Shown here: positions 43,394 through 52,029 of the stretch, one piece after another
Layout: each line of letters starts with the position of its first letter
Numbering within the stretch: the stretch's first letter is position 1
Origin: Deltaproteobacteria bacterium
GTDB taxonomy: Bacteria > Myxococcota_A > Polyangia > Polyangiales > JADJMO01
Length of the DNA: 64,000 nt
Reading direction: 5' to 3'
NCBI GenBank assembly: GCA_025363655.1
Contig: JANYDK010000017.1
Coordinates: 1 to 64,000 of the forward strand
Position numbers and translations under genes: made by a program
The notes under the pieces: model-generated
Told to the model about the DNA's origin: nothing
Seen by the model: only the letters and a program-made list of their open reading frames with translations
The model's database searches: none

Positions 43394-43723
43394 ATGGCGC
43401 ACGACGATGAGCAACCGAACGCAGTCACGGCCGAGCTCGTCGACGCCTCGGTCGCGTCCGGCGCGAAGAAACCGCTCGCCGAGGTGCCTCCCGAGCCTCC
43501 GGTGGTGGCCCGCTTGGTCATCGAGATTCGCTCCGACGGCACCCGCACCATCGCGCGCGGGGCGATCGAGGACACGACGCATGGTGAGAAGGTGGCGGTG
43601 CACGCCGAAGGTGCGACGCCGCTCGCGCTCATGCTCTCGCTCGCGAAGTCGATCGTGACCTTGCCCGTGCTCGCCGCGTCGACGATGCGCGCGATGCTCC
43701 CGCGCAAGGGCGACAAGAAGTGA
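43394..43723 (+). CDS. Conserved hypothetical protein
   Basis: 109 residues. An acidic Ala/Pro/Val N-terminus (~1-38) precedes a small beta domain (VARLVIEIRSDGTRTIARGAI) and a C-terminal amphipathic or membrane-touching helix (LALMLSLAKSIVTLPVLAAS) ending in a basic tail. No family is recognised. It diverges from the PilZ gene (109 bp between starts). GTGGGGAA sits just before the ATG. Confidence 0.5.
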   Translation: MAHDDEQPNAVTAELVDASVASGAKKPLAEVPPEPPVVARLVIEIRSDGTRTIARGAIEDTTHGEKVAVHAEGATPLALMLSLAKSIVTLPVLAASTMRAMLPRKGDKK

Positions 43724-43920
43724 ATTTTCGCGTGAGGGTGGGAACCTTCGACTAGGGCTCTTGTCGATGGGTGAGTACGCGATGCCGCGTGCTCGAGCCG
43801 AACGCTGGGGAGTCCTGGCTCGACCACACGTCCCTGACGTCACTCGACCCGACGACGCACGTCTGTCGCGTCGTCGAGGTGCGCCCGCGTACGGGTACGC
43901 CCGTCGCTTCGGAGGCCATC
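43724..43920 (+). other. Leader region of the FHA/AgmX-like gene
   Basis: A 197-bp non-coding stretch. It contains TAGGGC (43754 region), a possible -10, and a GCGTAC-GG-GTACGC dyad at 43887-43900 about 20 nt before the ATG. The SD GGAGG lies at ~43911. A short out-of-frame ORF from 43761 is not supported. Confidence 0.4.
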
Positions 43921-45348
43921 ATGTCCAACGCGCTCCACGACTCTGCACCGAAATCGTCGAACTCCGCGAAGCCGCGTTCTGGCGCGATGACCATGGCGAT
44001 GCGCAGCGTGCGCGTGGAGAAGGCTCCGCGCATTCTCCGCATCGGACGAATGGAGGCGGGACGGGTCGTCGAGGAGCGACTCCTCGGCAAGCGCAACGAC
44101 GTCACCGTCGGCGCCGACGCGAAGAACGCCTTCGTCCTCGGCCACGCCGGTGCGCCGAGCAGCTTCAAGCTCTTCGAGCTCACGACCGACGGCTACGCGG
44201 TGAACCTCGCGGCAGGGATGAGCGGACGCATCGCCTTGGCGACCGGCGTCGCCGACATCAAGCAGCTCCTCGCGTCGGGCCAGAAGAAGTTCCTCCTCGG
44301 CGAAGATGGTCGCGGGCGCATCGCGCTCGGTGACGTCGCCTTTCTCTTCCAGCTCGTCGACGCGCCGCCGGTGCAGCCGAAGCCGCAGCTCCCGCTCTCG
44401 GTGCGCGGCGGATTGTTCAAGCGCATCGACCTGGGCTTCACGGTGCTCGCAGCGTTCTCCTTCCTGGCGCACTTCGGCTTCGCCGGCGCGGTCAACAGCG
44501 ACTGGTTCGATCCGCAAGTCGACGACGAAGCGGAGACCGCTTCACTGGTCGAGACCGCGCGAAATCGCCCTGAAATTCCGTTGGAACAACCGAAAGCGAC
44601 GCCGGCGCCGGACGCCACGAGCAAGGACCCGGCGAAGGATCCGAAGATCGCCGCGGCGACGCCGAAGAACGACGGCAAGAAGACGAACACGAGCAACAAC
44701 GTCGCCAGCAACTCGCCCACGACCTCGACGTTGCCCTCGAAGCTCTCGTCCGATCTCACCGAAATCGGCTTCAAGGTGGTGGGCACGTTCGACACCAAAG
44801 GCCCGGCGACGAGCATCATCCTCAAGCCCGGATCGACCGCTGCGGCCGACGAGATGGACGAGATCGCGAAGAAGGCGGCGGGCATCACCACCGACGACAA
44901 GCTGAAGACGCCCGGCGGTGATCAAGGTCCGATCGGCATCGGCGAGCCGCCGAAGTGCATCGCCTGCAATCCCGGCAAGGTGCCGGCGATCCCGACCACC
45001 AAGCCGGAGGCGAACCCCGATCCTCCGGTGCCGGTGCCCATCGTCGTCAGCAATCCTCCGGTGGTCGGCGACGTGCCCGACGCTGACGGAGTCATCGCGC
45101 GCAACCGCTGGCGTTTCACCGCCTGCTACAAGCGGGCGATGGCCCTCGATCCGAGCGACGGAGGCACCATCAAGGTCACCGTCACCATCGGGGAAGGCGG
45201 CGCGGTGCTGAGCTCGGTGCCGGTGTCGACCACGGCTTCGCCTGGCCTCACGAGCTGCATCGCCTCCTCGTTCGTCTCGATGGGCTTCTCCGAGCCCACC
45301 AATGGGATGGGTAAGTTCACGGTGCCGGTCGTGCTCCGCCAGAAATGA
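43921..45348 (+). CDS. FHA-like/AgmX-PglI C-terminal domain membrane protein (TonB-like)
   Basis: 475 residues. Residues ~35-125 look like an FHA/polymer-binding beta domain (RILRIGRMEAGRVVEERLL...KNAFVLGHAG). A membrane helix follows (~160-190: LGFTVLAAFSFLAHFGFAGAV), then a long Pro/Lys/Thr linker (~200-370). The C-terminal ~95 residues (VIARNRWRFTACYKRAM, then SCIASSFVSMGF) form the AgmX/PglI domain of gliding-motility and TonB-like energy-coupling proteins. It probably reaches from the inner membrane through the periplasm. ATG 43921 has GGAGG upstream. Its stop overlaps the M23 gene start (ATGA). Confidence 0.8.
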   Translation: MSNALHDSAPKSSNSAKPRSGAMTMAMRSVRVEKAPRILRIGRMEAGRVVEERLLGKRNDVTVGADAKNAFVLGHAGAPSSFKLFELTTDGYAVNLAAGMSGRIALATGVADIKQLLASGQKKFLLGEDGRGRIALGDVAFLFQLVDAPPVQPKPQLPLSVRGGLFKRIDLGFTVLAAFSFLAHFGFAGAVNSDWFDPQVDDEAETASLVETARNRPEIPLEQPKATPAPDATSKDPAKDPKIAAATPKNDGKKTNTSNNVASNSPTTSTLPSKLSSDLTEIGFKVVGTFDTKGPATSIILKPGSTAAADEMDEIAKKAAGITTDDKLKTPGGDQGPIGIGEPPKCIACNPGKVPAIPTTKPEANPDPPVPVPIVVSNPPVVGDVPDADGVIARNRWRFTACYKRAMALDPSDGGTIKVTVTIGEGGAVLSSVPVSTTASPGLTSCIASSFVSMGFSEPTNGMGKFTVPVVLRQK

Positions 45349-46160
45349 CCAAGGGCGCCGAAGGGCGCGGGTCGAACGGCGTGATGCGAAGGTATCTCCC
45401 GGTTTTCGCGGCGCTTCTCTCTCTCTGCGGAGCTCACGGATGTTCAGGTGTCACGGAACAGACCGTGGCGCCTCCGAAGGTGGTGCACATCCCACTCGGC
45501 TGGCTCGGCATCACGAAACAGGCCAAATCGGCGCCTGCCAACGACAGCAGCGGCAGCGAGACGAGCGAGACGACGGTAGCGACGACAGAGGCCCTGGAGG
45601 TCGCAGAAGCGCCGGTAGAGGTCGCGCCGGTCGGTCCGAAGATCGTCGAGCTCGCGTCGACGACGCCGCGCTCGCAAGAGATTCGCAACGGCTTCTTCAA
45701 CCCGATCCCGGGCGGGGTCTTCGCGGGTTACGCCGGGGATACCGGCCTCGACATCGCCAGCCCGGCGCGTCCCGTCTTCGCCATCGCCAGCGGCACGCTC
45801 GACTACTCCGAGAAGGGCCACACGCTCTGGGTCGGGAAGTTCGACACGCCCAACTCGGTGCGCCTGAAGCTCGACGTGCCCATCCCGTGGAAGGGCCACC
45901 TCGTCACGCACGTGTACTACACGCACCTCTCCGCGCTGGTCGTCGAACAGCCTGAAAATGGCCCGATTCGCCATCACGTGGTCGGCGGGGAACAGCTCGG
46001 CGTCTCGGGCGTCGCCAACGGTCTGCCTCATCTCCACCTCGGCCTCCTCCTCGACGGACAGGTCGAGCAGGACTCGTGGTCGACGTTGCTCAAAGAGAAA
46101 GAGATTCGCGCGCTCCTCGGTGGCTACGTCAACGGGGAGAAGCTGCCGAAGCTCCCTTGA
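45345..46160 (+). CDS. M23 (LytM/lysostaphin-like) peptidase lipoprotein
   Basis: 271 residues. The signal ends in CGAHGC. A low-complexity Ser/Glu/Val linker (~45-100) precedes the peptidase domain: GLDIASPARPVFAIASGTL, THVYYTHLSAL and GLPHLHLGLLLDG, the last being the His-x-His metal motif. The first metal residue is Asp in a GLDI setting and the preceding His is not obvious, so it may be a weak or non-catalytic LytM protein. ATG 45345 overlaps the FHA/AgmX stop by 4 bp; ATG 45384 begins a more typical signal peptide. Likely a co-translated cell-wall/envelope pair. Confidence 0.75.
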   Translation: MTKGAEGRGSNGVMRRYLPVFAALLSLCGAHGCSGVTEQTVAPPKVVHIPLGWLGITKQAKSAPANDSSGSETSETTVATTEALEVAEAPVEVAPVGPKIVELASTTPRSQEIRNGFFNPIPGGVFAGYAGDTGLDIASPARPVFAIASGTLDYSEKGHTLWVGKFDTPNSVRLKLDVPIPWKGHLVTHVYYTHLSALVVEQPENGPIRHHVVGGEQLGVSGVANGLPHLHLGLLLDGQVEQDSWSTLLKEKEIRALLGGYVNGEKLPKLP

Positions 46161-46223
46161 GCACGCCAGCGCCTACTTTTCCGCGTGATCCCTCGCGCTC
46201 GACGCGCTCTCTTTCCTCTCGTG

Positions 46224-46253
46224 TTGACTTTGAGCATCGCATGCTCAAAGTAT
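46224..46253 (+). promoter_or_regulatory. Promoter of the NAD salvage operon
   Basis: TTGACT (46224-46229), an 18-bp spacer and AAGTAT (46248-46253). The start of pncB at 46270 would then leave a leader of ~10 nt. The spacer is almost entirely filled by the inverted repeat described separately. Confidence 0.45.
46227..46251. promoter_or_regulatory. Perfect 11-bp inverted repeat, candidate NrtR operator
   Basis: ACTTTGAGCAT (46227-46237), spacer CGC, ATGCTCAAAGT (46241-46251). It sits between the putative -35 and -10 of the pncB-pncA-nadE-nrtR operon, where repressor binding would block RNA polymerase. NrtR is encoded in the same operon. Assignment of the site to NrtR is inference. Confidence 0.6.
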
Positions 46254-46269
46254 GGATCAGAGGTCGTCG

Positions 46270-47670
46270 ATGGAATCAGCATCGCTCACGTCGCGCGAGT
46301 CGCTCGCGCTGCACACCGATCGTTATCAGCTCGCCATGCTCGCCGCCTATGCGCACGCGGGGCTCTCGGGGCGGCGGGCGGTCTTCGAGCTCTTCGTGCG
46401 TGGCCTGCCGCCGTCACGTCGCCATCTGGTCGCTGCAGGCATCGGGCGCGTCGTCGCCGCGCTCACGGCGCTCCGCTTCGACGACGCTACGCTCGAGCAC
46501 CTCGCGCGCGATCGGTTCCTCGGTCCGGCGTTGGCCAATCCTTCGGTGCGCGCCGTCTTCCGCGACTTTCGCTTCCGCGGTGACGTGTGGGCCATTCCGG
46601 AAGGGCGCGCGGCGTTCGCCGGCGAGCCGCTGGTGCGGGTCGAGGGCACGCTCGCCGAGGCGCAGTTGGTCGAGACGCTCCTCCTCTCGGCGATCAACCA
46701 CGACACGCGCATCGCCTCCAAGTGCGCACGCATCGTCGCTGCCGCCGACGGGCGCGACTGCTTCGAGTTCGGTACGCGACGCGGTCACGAGCTCGCCGCC
46801 GTCGACGCAGCACGCGCGGCCTACCTCGCGGGTTTCACCGCCACCTCCAACGAAGCAGCCGGTCTTCGCTACGGCATTCCGAGGGTCGGCACGATGGCCC
46901 ACTCGTTCATCCTCGCGCACGCCGCCGACGCCGGTGAAGAGGGCGAAGGCGCCGCATTTGCCGCATTTTGCGCTGCATTTTCCCTTCCCTGCACCTGCCT
47001 CGTCGACACCTTCGACACGGGTCGCGGCGTCGAGCTCGCAGCCGAACAGGGCGAGCGCCTCCTCGGCGTGCGCATCGACTCCGGCGATCTCCACGCGCTC
47101 GCCGTCGACGCGCGAGCGCGCTTGGATCAACGCGGCCGAGGCAGTGCGCGCATCGTCCTCTCCGACGATCTCGACGAGCATCGCATCGCGCGGCTCCTCG
47201 AGAGCGGGACGCCAGTCGACGCGTTCGGCGTCGGCACCATGGCCATCGTCACGCCCGACGCGCCGTCGCTCGGGGCCGTCTACAAGCTCGTCGCCCTCGA
47301 AGACGCGAAGGGCCAGCTCGTCGCGGTGCAGAAGCGGTCCCCTTCGAAGGCGAGCTCGTCGGGCATCAAGCAGGTGCATCGCGTCGTCGACGAGCGGGGC
47401 ATACGCGACGTCGTTTCGCTGCCCGGCGAGCCCAGCGAAGGGGAGCCGCTCCTCGAACGCATCGTCGCGAAGGGCGAGGTCATCGCCGACACCTCGGCCC
47501 TGGCTGCGCGAAAACGTTGGGAAATCGAGCGTATACTGCTCTCTCCGGAGCAACGTTCGCTCGCGCCTCGCCCAGAAGGCGCACGCTCTCCCGTCACCAA
47601 CAGCGCCGCGCTGAACGCCTTGCACGAACGGGTCGCCCGTGAAGGCCGCGCCGTGCTCAGCTCGAGGTAA
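46270..47670 (+). CDS. pncB: Nicotinate phosphoribosyltransferase
   Basis: 466 residues. It converts nicotinate and PRPP to nicotinate mononucleotide, the entry of the Preiss-Handler salvage route. Family features include LHTDRYQLAMLAAY near the N-terminus, AINHDTRIASKCARIV, RIDSGDLHALAVDARARL and IVLSDDLDEHRI. ATG 46270 is preferred over ATG 46252, which would fall inside the promoter. It is the first gene of the NAD operon, followed by pncA (11-bp gap). Confidence 0.93.
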   Translation: MESASLTSRESLALHTDRYQLAMLAAYAHAGLSGRRAVFELFVRGLPPSRRHLVAAGIGRVVAALTALRFDDATLEHLARDRFLGPALANPSVRAVFRDFRFRGDVWAIPEGRAAFAGEPLVRVEGTLAEAQLVETLLLSAINHDTRIASKCARIVAAADGRDCFEFGTRRGHELAAVDAARAAYLAGFTATSNEAAGLRYGIPRVGTMAHSFILAHAADAGEEGEGAAFAAFCAAFSLPCTCLVDTFDTGRGVELAAEQGERLLGVRIDSGDLHALAVDARARLDQRGRGSARIVLSDDLDEHRIARLLESGTPVDAFGVGTMAIVTPDAPSLGAVYKLVALEDAKGQLVAVQKRSPSKASSSGIKQVHRVVDERGIRDVVSLPGEPSEGEPLLERIVAKGEVIADTSALAARKRWEIERILLSPEQRSLAPRPEGARSPVTNSAALNALHERVAREGRAVLSSR

Positions 47671-47681
47671 GGGAGCGAGCG

Positions 47682-48374
47682 ATGCGCACCATCCTCATCG
47701 ACGTCGACACCCAACACGACTTCTGCGCGCCTGACGGAGCGCTCTTCGTGCGCGGGGCCGACGTCCTCGTCCCCTCGTTCCGAACGCTGATCGCGCGCGC
47801 CGTCGAGACCGAGAGCTTGATCGTCGGCTCGGTCGACACGCACGCCTTCGACGCTTGGGAGTTCGCCGGCGCCGCAGAGGCAGGGCCGAGCGGTGAGCGT
47901 CCCGGCTTTCCGCCACATTGCGTGAAGGGCACGCCTGGGTGGCTCAAGACCGAAGGCTCGCTCGCGCCTCGCGCCCGCTTCGTCCCCAACGTGCCGCTCA
48001 CCGACGACGAGCTCCGGGCGCTCTGCGAGAAGAACCAGCCACAGCAAATTCTCTTGGAAAAAGAGGTCTATTCGCTGTTTGCCAACCCCAATGCAGCGCG
48101 ACTCCTCGAGCGCGTCGCCGAGCGCGAATCGGTCCGCTTCGTCGTCTTCGGCGTCGCCCTCGACTACTGCGTGCGGGCGGCGACGCTCGGCCTCCTCGAT
48201 TGGCTCGCGCGTGATGGACGCGATGGACGCGAGGGCGAGGTCGTGCTCCTGGCCGAGCTCACCGCTTCGGTCGATGTCGCCGGAGGTGAGGCCGCGCTCG
48301 TCGAGTGTCGGGCCAGAGGTGCGCGCATCGGCACCCTCGACGACGCCCTCGCCGCACTCGCCTCCGTCGCGTGA
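47682..48374 (+). CDS. pncA: Nicotinamidase (isochorismatase-like hydrolase)
   Basis: 230 residues. It deamidates nicotinamide to nicotinate, the substrate of PncB encoded just upstream. The cysteine-hydrolase triad can be placed as Asp9 (DVDTQHDF), Lys127 (LEKEVYS) and Cys163 (ALDYCVRAA). Metal ligands probably include Asp52 and His54 (VDTHAF). The second metal His of classical PncA is not obvious. GGGAG precedes the ATG. It is 11 bp after pncB and 33 bp before nadE. Confidence 0.88.
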   Translation: MRTILIDVDTQHDFCAPDGALFVRGADVLVPSFRTLIARAVETESLIVGSVDTHAFDAWEFAGAAEAGPSGERPGFPPHCVKGTPGWLKTEGSLAPRARFVPNVPLTDDELRALCEKNQPQQILLEKEVYSLFANPNAARLLERVAERESVRFVVFGVALDYCVRAATLGLLDWLARDGRDGREGEVVLLAELTASVDVAGGEAALVECRARGARIGTLDDALAALASVA

Positions 48375-48407
48375 GTCCCTGTCGTCTCGGAAGAGAACGG
48401 AACAACC

Positions 48408-50075
48408 ATGAAAATCGCCCTCGCCCAGCTCGACACCACCATCGGCGATCTCGCCGGCAACTCGCGCCTGGTCCTCGATGCCTGTCACGACGCCGCGAAG
48501 CGTGGTGCCCGCGTCGTCGTTCTTCCCGAGCTGGTCGTCAGCGGGTACCCGCCGCGCGATCTCCTCAACGTGCCGTCGTTCCTCCGCGCCTGCGACGACG
48601 CGGTCGAACAAATCGTCCGTGAGCTCCCCGAGGGCATCGTCGCCATCTTCGGCGCGCCACGACGTCGAACCTCCAACGTCGGCGGTCGCGTGCTCACCGA
48701 CTCGGCGATCGCCGCGCGTCGAGGAGAGATCCTCCTCGAGGTACAAAAAGCGCTCCTTCCGACGTACGACGTCTTCGACGAGCGTCGCTATTTCGAGCCC
48801 GCGCCAGCGCACATGCCGCGTGTCCTCCGCGTCGACGAAGAGCGCATCGGCATCCTCGTCTGCGAGGACATGTGGAACGATCGCCTCTTCTGGGACGATC
48901 GTCGCATCTACGATCGCGACCCCTTCGCCGAGGCGATGGAGCAAGGAGCGACCCTCGTCGTCAACGTCAGCGCGTCGCCTTTCGCCCAGAAAAAACACGA
49001 CCTTCGTCGCAACCTCGTCACGCACGCCGCCAAGCGTTGGCACGTGCCCGTCCTCTACGCCAACGCCGTCGGCGGCAACGATGGTCTCCTCTTCGATGGT
49101 GGCAGCCTCGCGGTCGGCGCCGATGGCGCGCCGATCGCCGAGCTGCCCTTCTTCGCCGCCGCGCTCGAGGTCGTCGACACCGAGAGTCGCATGAAGGGCG
49201 TGCTCGGCGAACGCGACGAGATGGCCGTCCTCGCCGCCGCGCTCACCACCGGCGTGCGTGATTATGCACGAAAAACAGGTATGAAATCGTGGGTGCTCGG
49301 CCTCTCCGGGGGCGTCGACTCGGCGCTCGTGGCCACCCTCGGCACGCTCGCCCTCGGCAAAGACGCCGGAGCCGCCTTGGCGATGCCCAGTCGCTACTCG
49401 AGTGAGCATTCCATCGCCGACGCCAAGAAGCTCGCCGAACGTCTCGGCGTGCGTTTCCAAATCGTCCCCATCGATCCGGTCCACGTCGCCTACGAGCAGG
49501 TGCTCGCGCCGGTGCTCGCCGAGCTTCCTCCGCCCGCGGCGAACGACGTCACCTTCGAGAACGTGCAGGCGCGCGTCCGCGGTGCGACGCTGATGGCCTT
49601 CGCCAACCGAATCAACGGTCTCTTGCTCACCACCGGCAACAAGAGCGAGTGCTCGGTCGGCTACTGCACGCTCTATGGCGACATGTGCGGCGGCCTCGCG
49701 GTCATCGCCGATCTCTGGAAACACGAGGTGTATGCGCTCTGTCGCTGGCTCAACGAGCACGAGGTCGACGGCGCCATTCCCGAGTCGACGCTGATCAAAC
49801 CTCCCTCGGCCGAGCTGCGGCCCGGACAGCGCGACGATCAATCGCTGCCGCCGTACGACGTGCTCGATCCAATCCTCAAGGCGCTCGTCGAGGACGAGCT
49901 CGGCGTCGAAGAGGCGAGCGCGCGCACCGGACAACCGATCGAGCTCGTGCGCTCGATGGCGCGCAAGGTGTACCTCGCCGAATACAAGCGCAAGCAGTTC
50001 GCTCCGACGCTCAAGGTGAGCCCGCGCGCGTGGGTCGGTCGGGACTATCCGATCGCGATGGGCTTCCGGCCGTGA
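48408..50075 (+). CDS. nadE: Glutamine-dependent NAD+ synthetase
   Basis: 555 residues with two domains. The N-terminal nitrilase-type glutaminase has Glu41 (LPELVVSGYPP), Lys114 (VQKALLP) and Cys152 (LVCEDMW). The C-terminal synthetase domain has the PP-loop SGGVDS at 300-305, then TTGNKSE and YGDMCGGLAVIADLWK. It amidates nicotinate adenine dinucleotide to NAD+, the last step of the pathway. It ends in TGA overlapping the GTG start of nrtR (GTGA). nadD is not in this operon. Confidence 0.97.
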   Translation: MKIALAQLDTTIGDLAGNSRLVLDACHDAAKRGARVVVLPELVVSGYPPRDLLNVPSFLRACDDAVEQIVRELPEGIVAIFGAPRRRTSNVGGRVLTDSAIAARRGEILLEVQKALLPTYDVFDERRYFEPAPAHMPRVLRVDEERIGILVCEDMWNDRLFWDDRRIYDRDPFAEAMEQGATLVVNVSASPFAQKKHDLRRNLVTHAAKRWHVPVLYANAVGGNDGLLFDGGSLAVGADGAPIAELPFFAAALEVVDTESRMKGVLGERDEMAVLAAALTTGVRDYARKTGMKSWVLGLSGGVDSALVATLGTLALGKDAGAALAMPSRYSSEHSIADAKKLAERLGVRFQIVPIDPVHVAYEQVLAPVLAELPPPAANDVTFENVQARVRGATLMAFANRINGLLLTTGNKSECSVGYCTLYGDMCGGLAVIADLWKHEVYALCRWLNEHEVDGAIPESTLIKPPSAELRPGQRDDQSLPPYDVLDPILKALVEDELGVEEASARTGQPIELVRSMARKVYLAEYKRKQFAPTLKVSPRAWVGRDYPIAMGFRP

Positions 50076-50887
50076 CCACGCGCGCTCTTCGTCGCGTTCC
50101 GCATGGCATGAGCGAAGCGGAGATCGAGGCTTGTCAGGCGCGCTATGGCAAAGGTCCGCACGTCTGCGTCGACCTCGTGATCCTCACGCTCGTTCCGAAC
50201 GTCGGCCTCTCGCTCCTCCTCATCGAACGTGGAATCCCGCCGTGGAAAGGCCTTCACGCGCTCCCGGGCGGTTTCGTCCACCCCGACGAGACGCTCGAGG
50301 CGGCCGCGCGTCGCGAGCTCGCCGAGGAGACGGGCATCGCCGATCTCGGCGTCGCGCTCGTCGAGCAGCTTGCCACCTTCGGCGATCCGGGGCGCGATCC
50401 GCGGAGTCGCACCGTCAGCGTCGCCCACACCGCGCTCGTCCCACATCACCGTGTGTCGCACGCCAAAGGAGGGGACGACGCCGCCAGCGCCTCGTTCCAT
50501 CGCATTCTCGACGGTGCGGTCGTCGACGAGCGTGATCGACGCATCCCGCTCGCCTTCGACCACGAGGTCATCGTCCGCGTTGCAGTCGAACGTCTTCGCG
50601 CGCGTGTCACCTACACGACGGCGCCCTTCGTGCTCATGCCCGACGAGTTCACGCTCGCCGAGCTTCAGGCGGCCTACGAGGCGATTCTCGGCACGTCGCT
50701 TCATCGACGCGCCTTCCGCGAGCGCGTCGAGCGCGAAGGTTGGGTGGTGGCGACCGGAGGGACACGCACCGGCGCCCACAGGCCGGCACGCCTCTTCCGT
50801 GCTGCGACGAGAGAGCTGGTGTGGATGCGTCCCTGGCCCGAAGCCTCGAAAATTTCGGGAGCGCTGCCGACCCGCGCGCGTGGCTGA
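50072..50887 (+). CDS. nrtR: NrtR-family transcriptional regulator (Nudix domain plus winged helix)
   Basis: 271 residues from the GTG that overlaps nadE; ATG 50108 is an alternative. The complete Nudix box spans residues 67-89, with Glu73, the RE pair at 81-82 and the EE pair at 85-86, inside a NrtR-like ADP-ribose-binding domain. The C-terminal ~70 residues (FTLAELQAAYEAILG, then RRAFRERVEREGWV) form the NrtR winged helix. NrtR repressors bind ADP-ribose or related NAD metabolites and release NAD-biosynthesis promoters. Co-transcription with pncB-pncA-nadE and the inverted repeat at 46227-46251 suggest autoregulation. It abuts the convergent thiO stop. Confidence 0.88.
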   Translation: MTTRALRRVPHGMSEAEIEACQARYGKGPHVCVDLVILTLVPNVGLSLLLIERGIPPWKGLHALPGGFVHPDETLEAAARRELAEETGIADLGVALVEQLATFGDPGRDPRSRTVSVAHTALVPHHRVSHAKGGDDAASASFHRILDGAVVDERDRRIPLAFDHEVIVRVAVERLRARVTYTTAPFVLMPDEFTLAELQAAYEAILGTSLHRRAFRERVEREGWVVATGGTRTGAHRPARLFRAATRELVWMRPWPEASKISGALPTRARG

Positions 50888-52027
50888 CTAGCCTTCGGGC
50901 GAGAAGGCCGAGAGATCGCGATCGCACCGTCCGAGGGCGACGAGATCGGCGAGGAGCCGAGCTGTCTCCGGTGCCATCAAGACGCCGTTGCGATGATGTC
51001 CAGTCGCGATGAAGAGACTTGGAATCGAGGTCTTTCCCAACATCGGACGATCGCCACGGGTCGCCGGTCGGAAGCCCGACCAGGTCGCCGAGATCGGCGC
51101 CTGTGCGAGCTTGGGGAAGAGCGCCATCGAGGCACCGAGGACGTCGTGGACGCCCCCGACGGTGACCTCTTTGACGTGACCGACTTCCTCCATCGTCGAG
51201 CCGAGGAGCACGCGTCCATCGGGACGAGGCACGACGTAGCCACCGTCACCGAACACCACGCGCGTCGCGATCGGCGGGCGCGTCTCGACTTGGACGATTT
51301 GTCCGCGCACCGGATGCACACGCCGCATTCCATCGGGGAGCCCGCCGACCAGCGATGACCAACTTCCGGCAGCGACGACCACCGCGTCTCCGGCGACGAC
51401 GCCCTCTGCCGTGCGCACGCCGCGCGCCTCGCCACCGAGGAGCTCGATGCCCTGCACGAGTGTCCCCGAGCGGAAGGTCACCGAAGCCCGTGCGCAGGCT
51501 TGTTGCAAGGCGCGCAGCAGTCGTGGCGGATCGACCTGGGCTTCGTCGGGGAGCACGACCGCGCCACCTTCGTCGGGCAACGACAGCTCTGGCTCGAGGC
51601 GCCGCGCTTCGATCGCATCGACGAGCTCGACCCGTCCGCCATGCTCCACTTGCCACTCGTGCGCGGTCGCGAGCTCGCGTCGACCGGCTTCGGTGCGCGT
51701 CACGCGCATCACGCCGCAGGGATGAAATCCGGTGCCGAACCCGACCTCTTCGCGCAGACGTGCGTCGAGCTCACGATGCAGCGCACGACTGGCGAGGAGA
51801 AGACGAAAGAGCGCGCCTCCATCGCTCGGCGCTCTGCCATGGTGACCCGACTCGACCTGTGCCCCGAGGATCCCCGCCGCCGCACTCGACGCCTCTGCAC
51901 CGGGCACCGAACGTTCGAGGACGACGACGCGCGCGCGGTGCTTGGTGGCGAGATAGTAGGCGATGGTGCAGCCGACGATGCCGCCGCCGACGACGACGAC
52001 GTCACCGCGAGAACCCCGAGAATTCAT
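50888..52027 (-). CDS. thiO: Glycine oxidase ThiO-like FAD-dependent amino acid oxidase
   Basis: 379 residues. The FAD-binding Rossmann motif VVVGGGIVGCTIAYYLA lies at the N-terminus. Conserved DadA/ThiO segments include GMRRVHPVRGQIV, GYVVPRPDGRVLLGSTMEEVG and the C-terminal GHHRNGVLMAPETA. ThiO makes dehydroglycine for the thiazole ring of thiamine; other members oxidise D-amino acids. No other thi genes are near. The ATG at 52027 is 2 nt after the stop of the PEGA gene, so it is the last gene of the kinase-PEGA-thiO operon, an unusual position for ThiO. Confidence 0.82.
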   Translation of the reverse strand: MNSRGSRGDVVVVGGGIVGCTIAYYLATKHRARVVVLERSVPGAEASSAAAGILGAQVESGHHGRAPSDGGALFRLLLASRALHRELDARLREEVGFGTGFHPCGVMRVTRTEAGRRELATAHEWQVEHGGRVELVDAIEARRLEPELSLPDEGGAVVLPDEAQVDPPRLLRALQQACARASVTFRSGTLVQGIELLGGEARGVRTAEGVVAGDAVVVAAGSWSSLVGGLPDGMRRVHPVRGQIVQVETRPPIATRVVFGDGGYVVPRPDGRVLLGSTMEEVGHVKEVTVGGVHDVLGASMALFPKLAQAPISATWSGFRPATRGDRPMLGKTSIPSLFIATGHHRNGVLMAPETARLLADLVALGRCDRDLSAFSPEG

Positions 52028-52029
52028 GC

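Noticed and set aside
43754-43770. TAGGGC followed by an ATG 8 nt later
   Set aside because: That ATG opens an unsupported frame (antisense-like composition); the real gene starts at 43921 with a Shine-Dalgarno. The element may still be a promoter with a long leader.
46185-46583. GTG-started frame that begins like a lipoprotein signal (LFPLVLTLSIAC) just after the M23 gene
   Set aside because: After ~30 residues it becomes Arg/Ala-rich and out of frame within pncB. It overlaps the NAD operon promoter. It could be a tiny remnant, but I do not list it as a gene.
47280-49934. 884-codon open frame on the minus strand
   Set aside because: Antisense to pncB, pncA and nadE, all with intact catalytic motifs; no motif on the minus strand.
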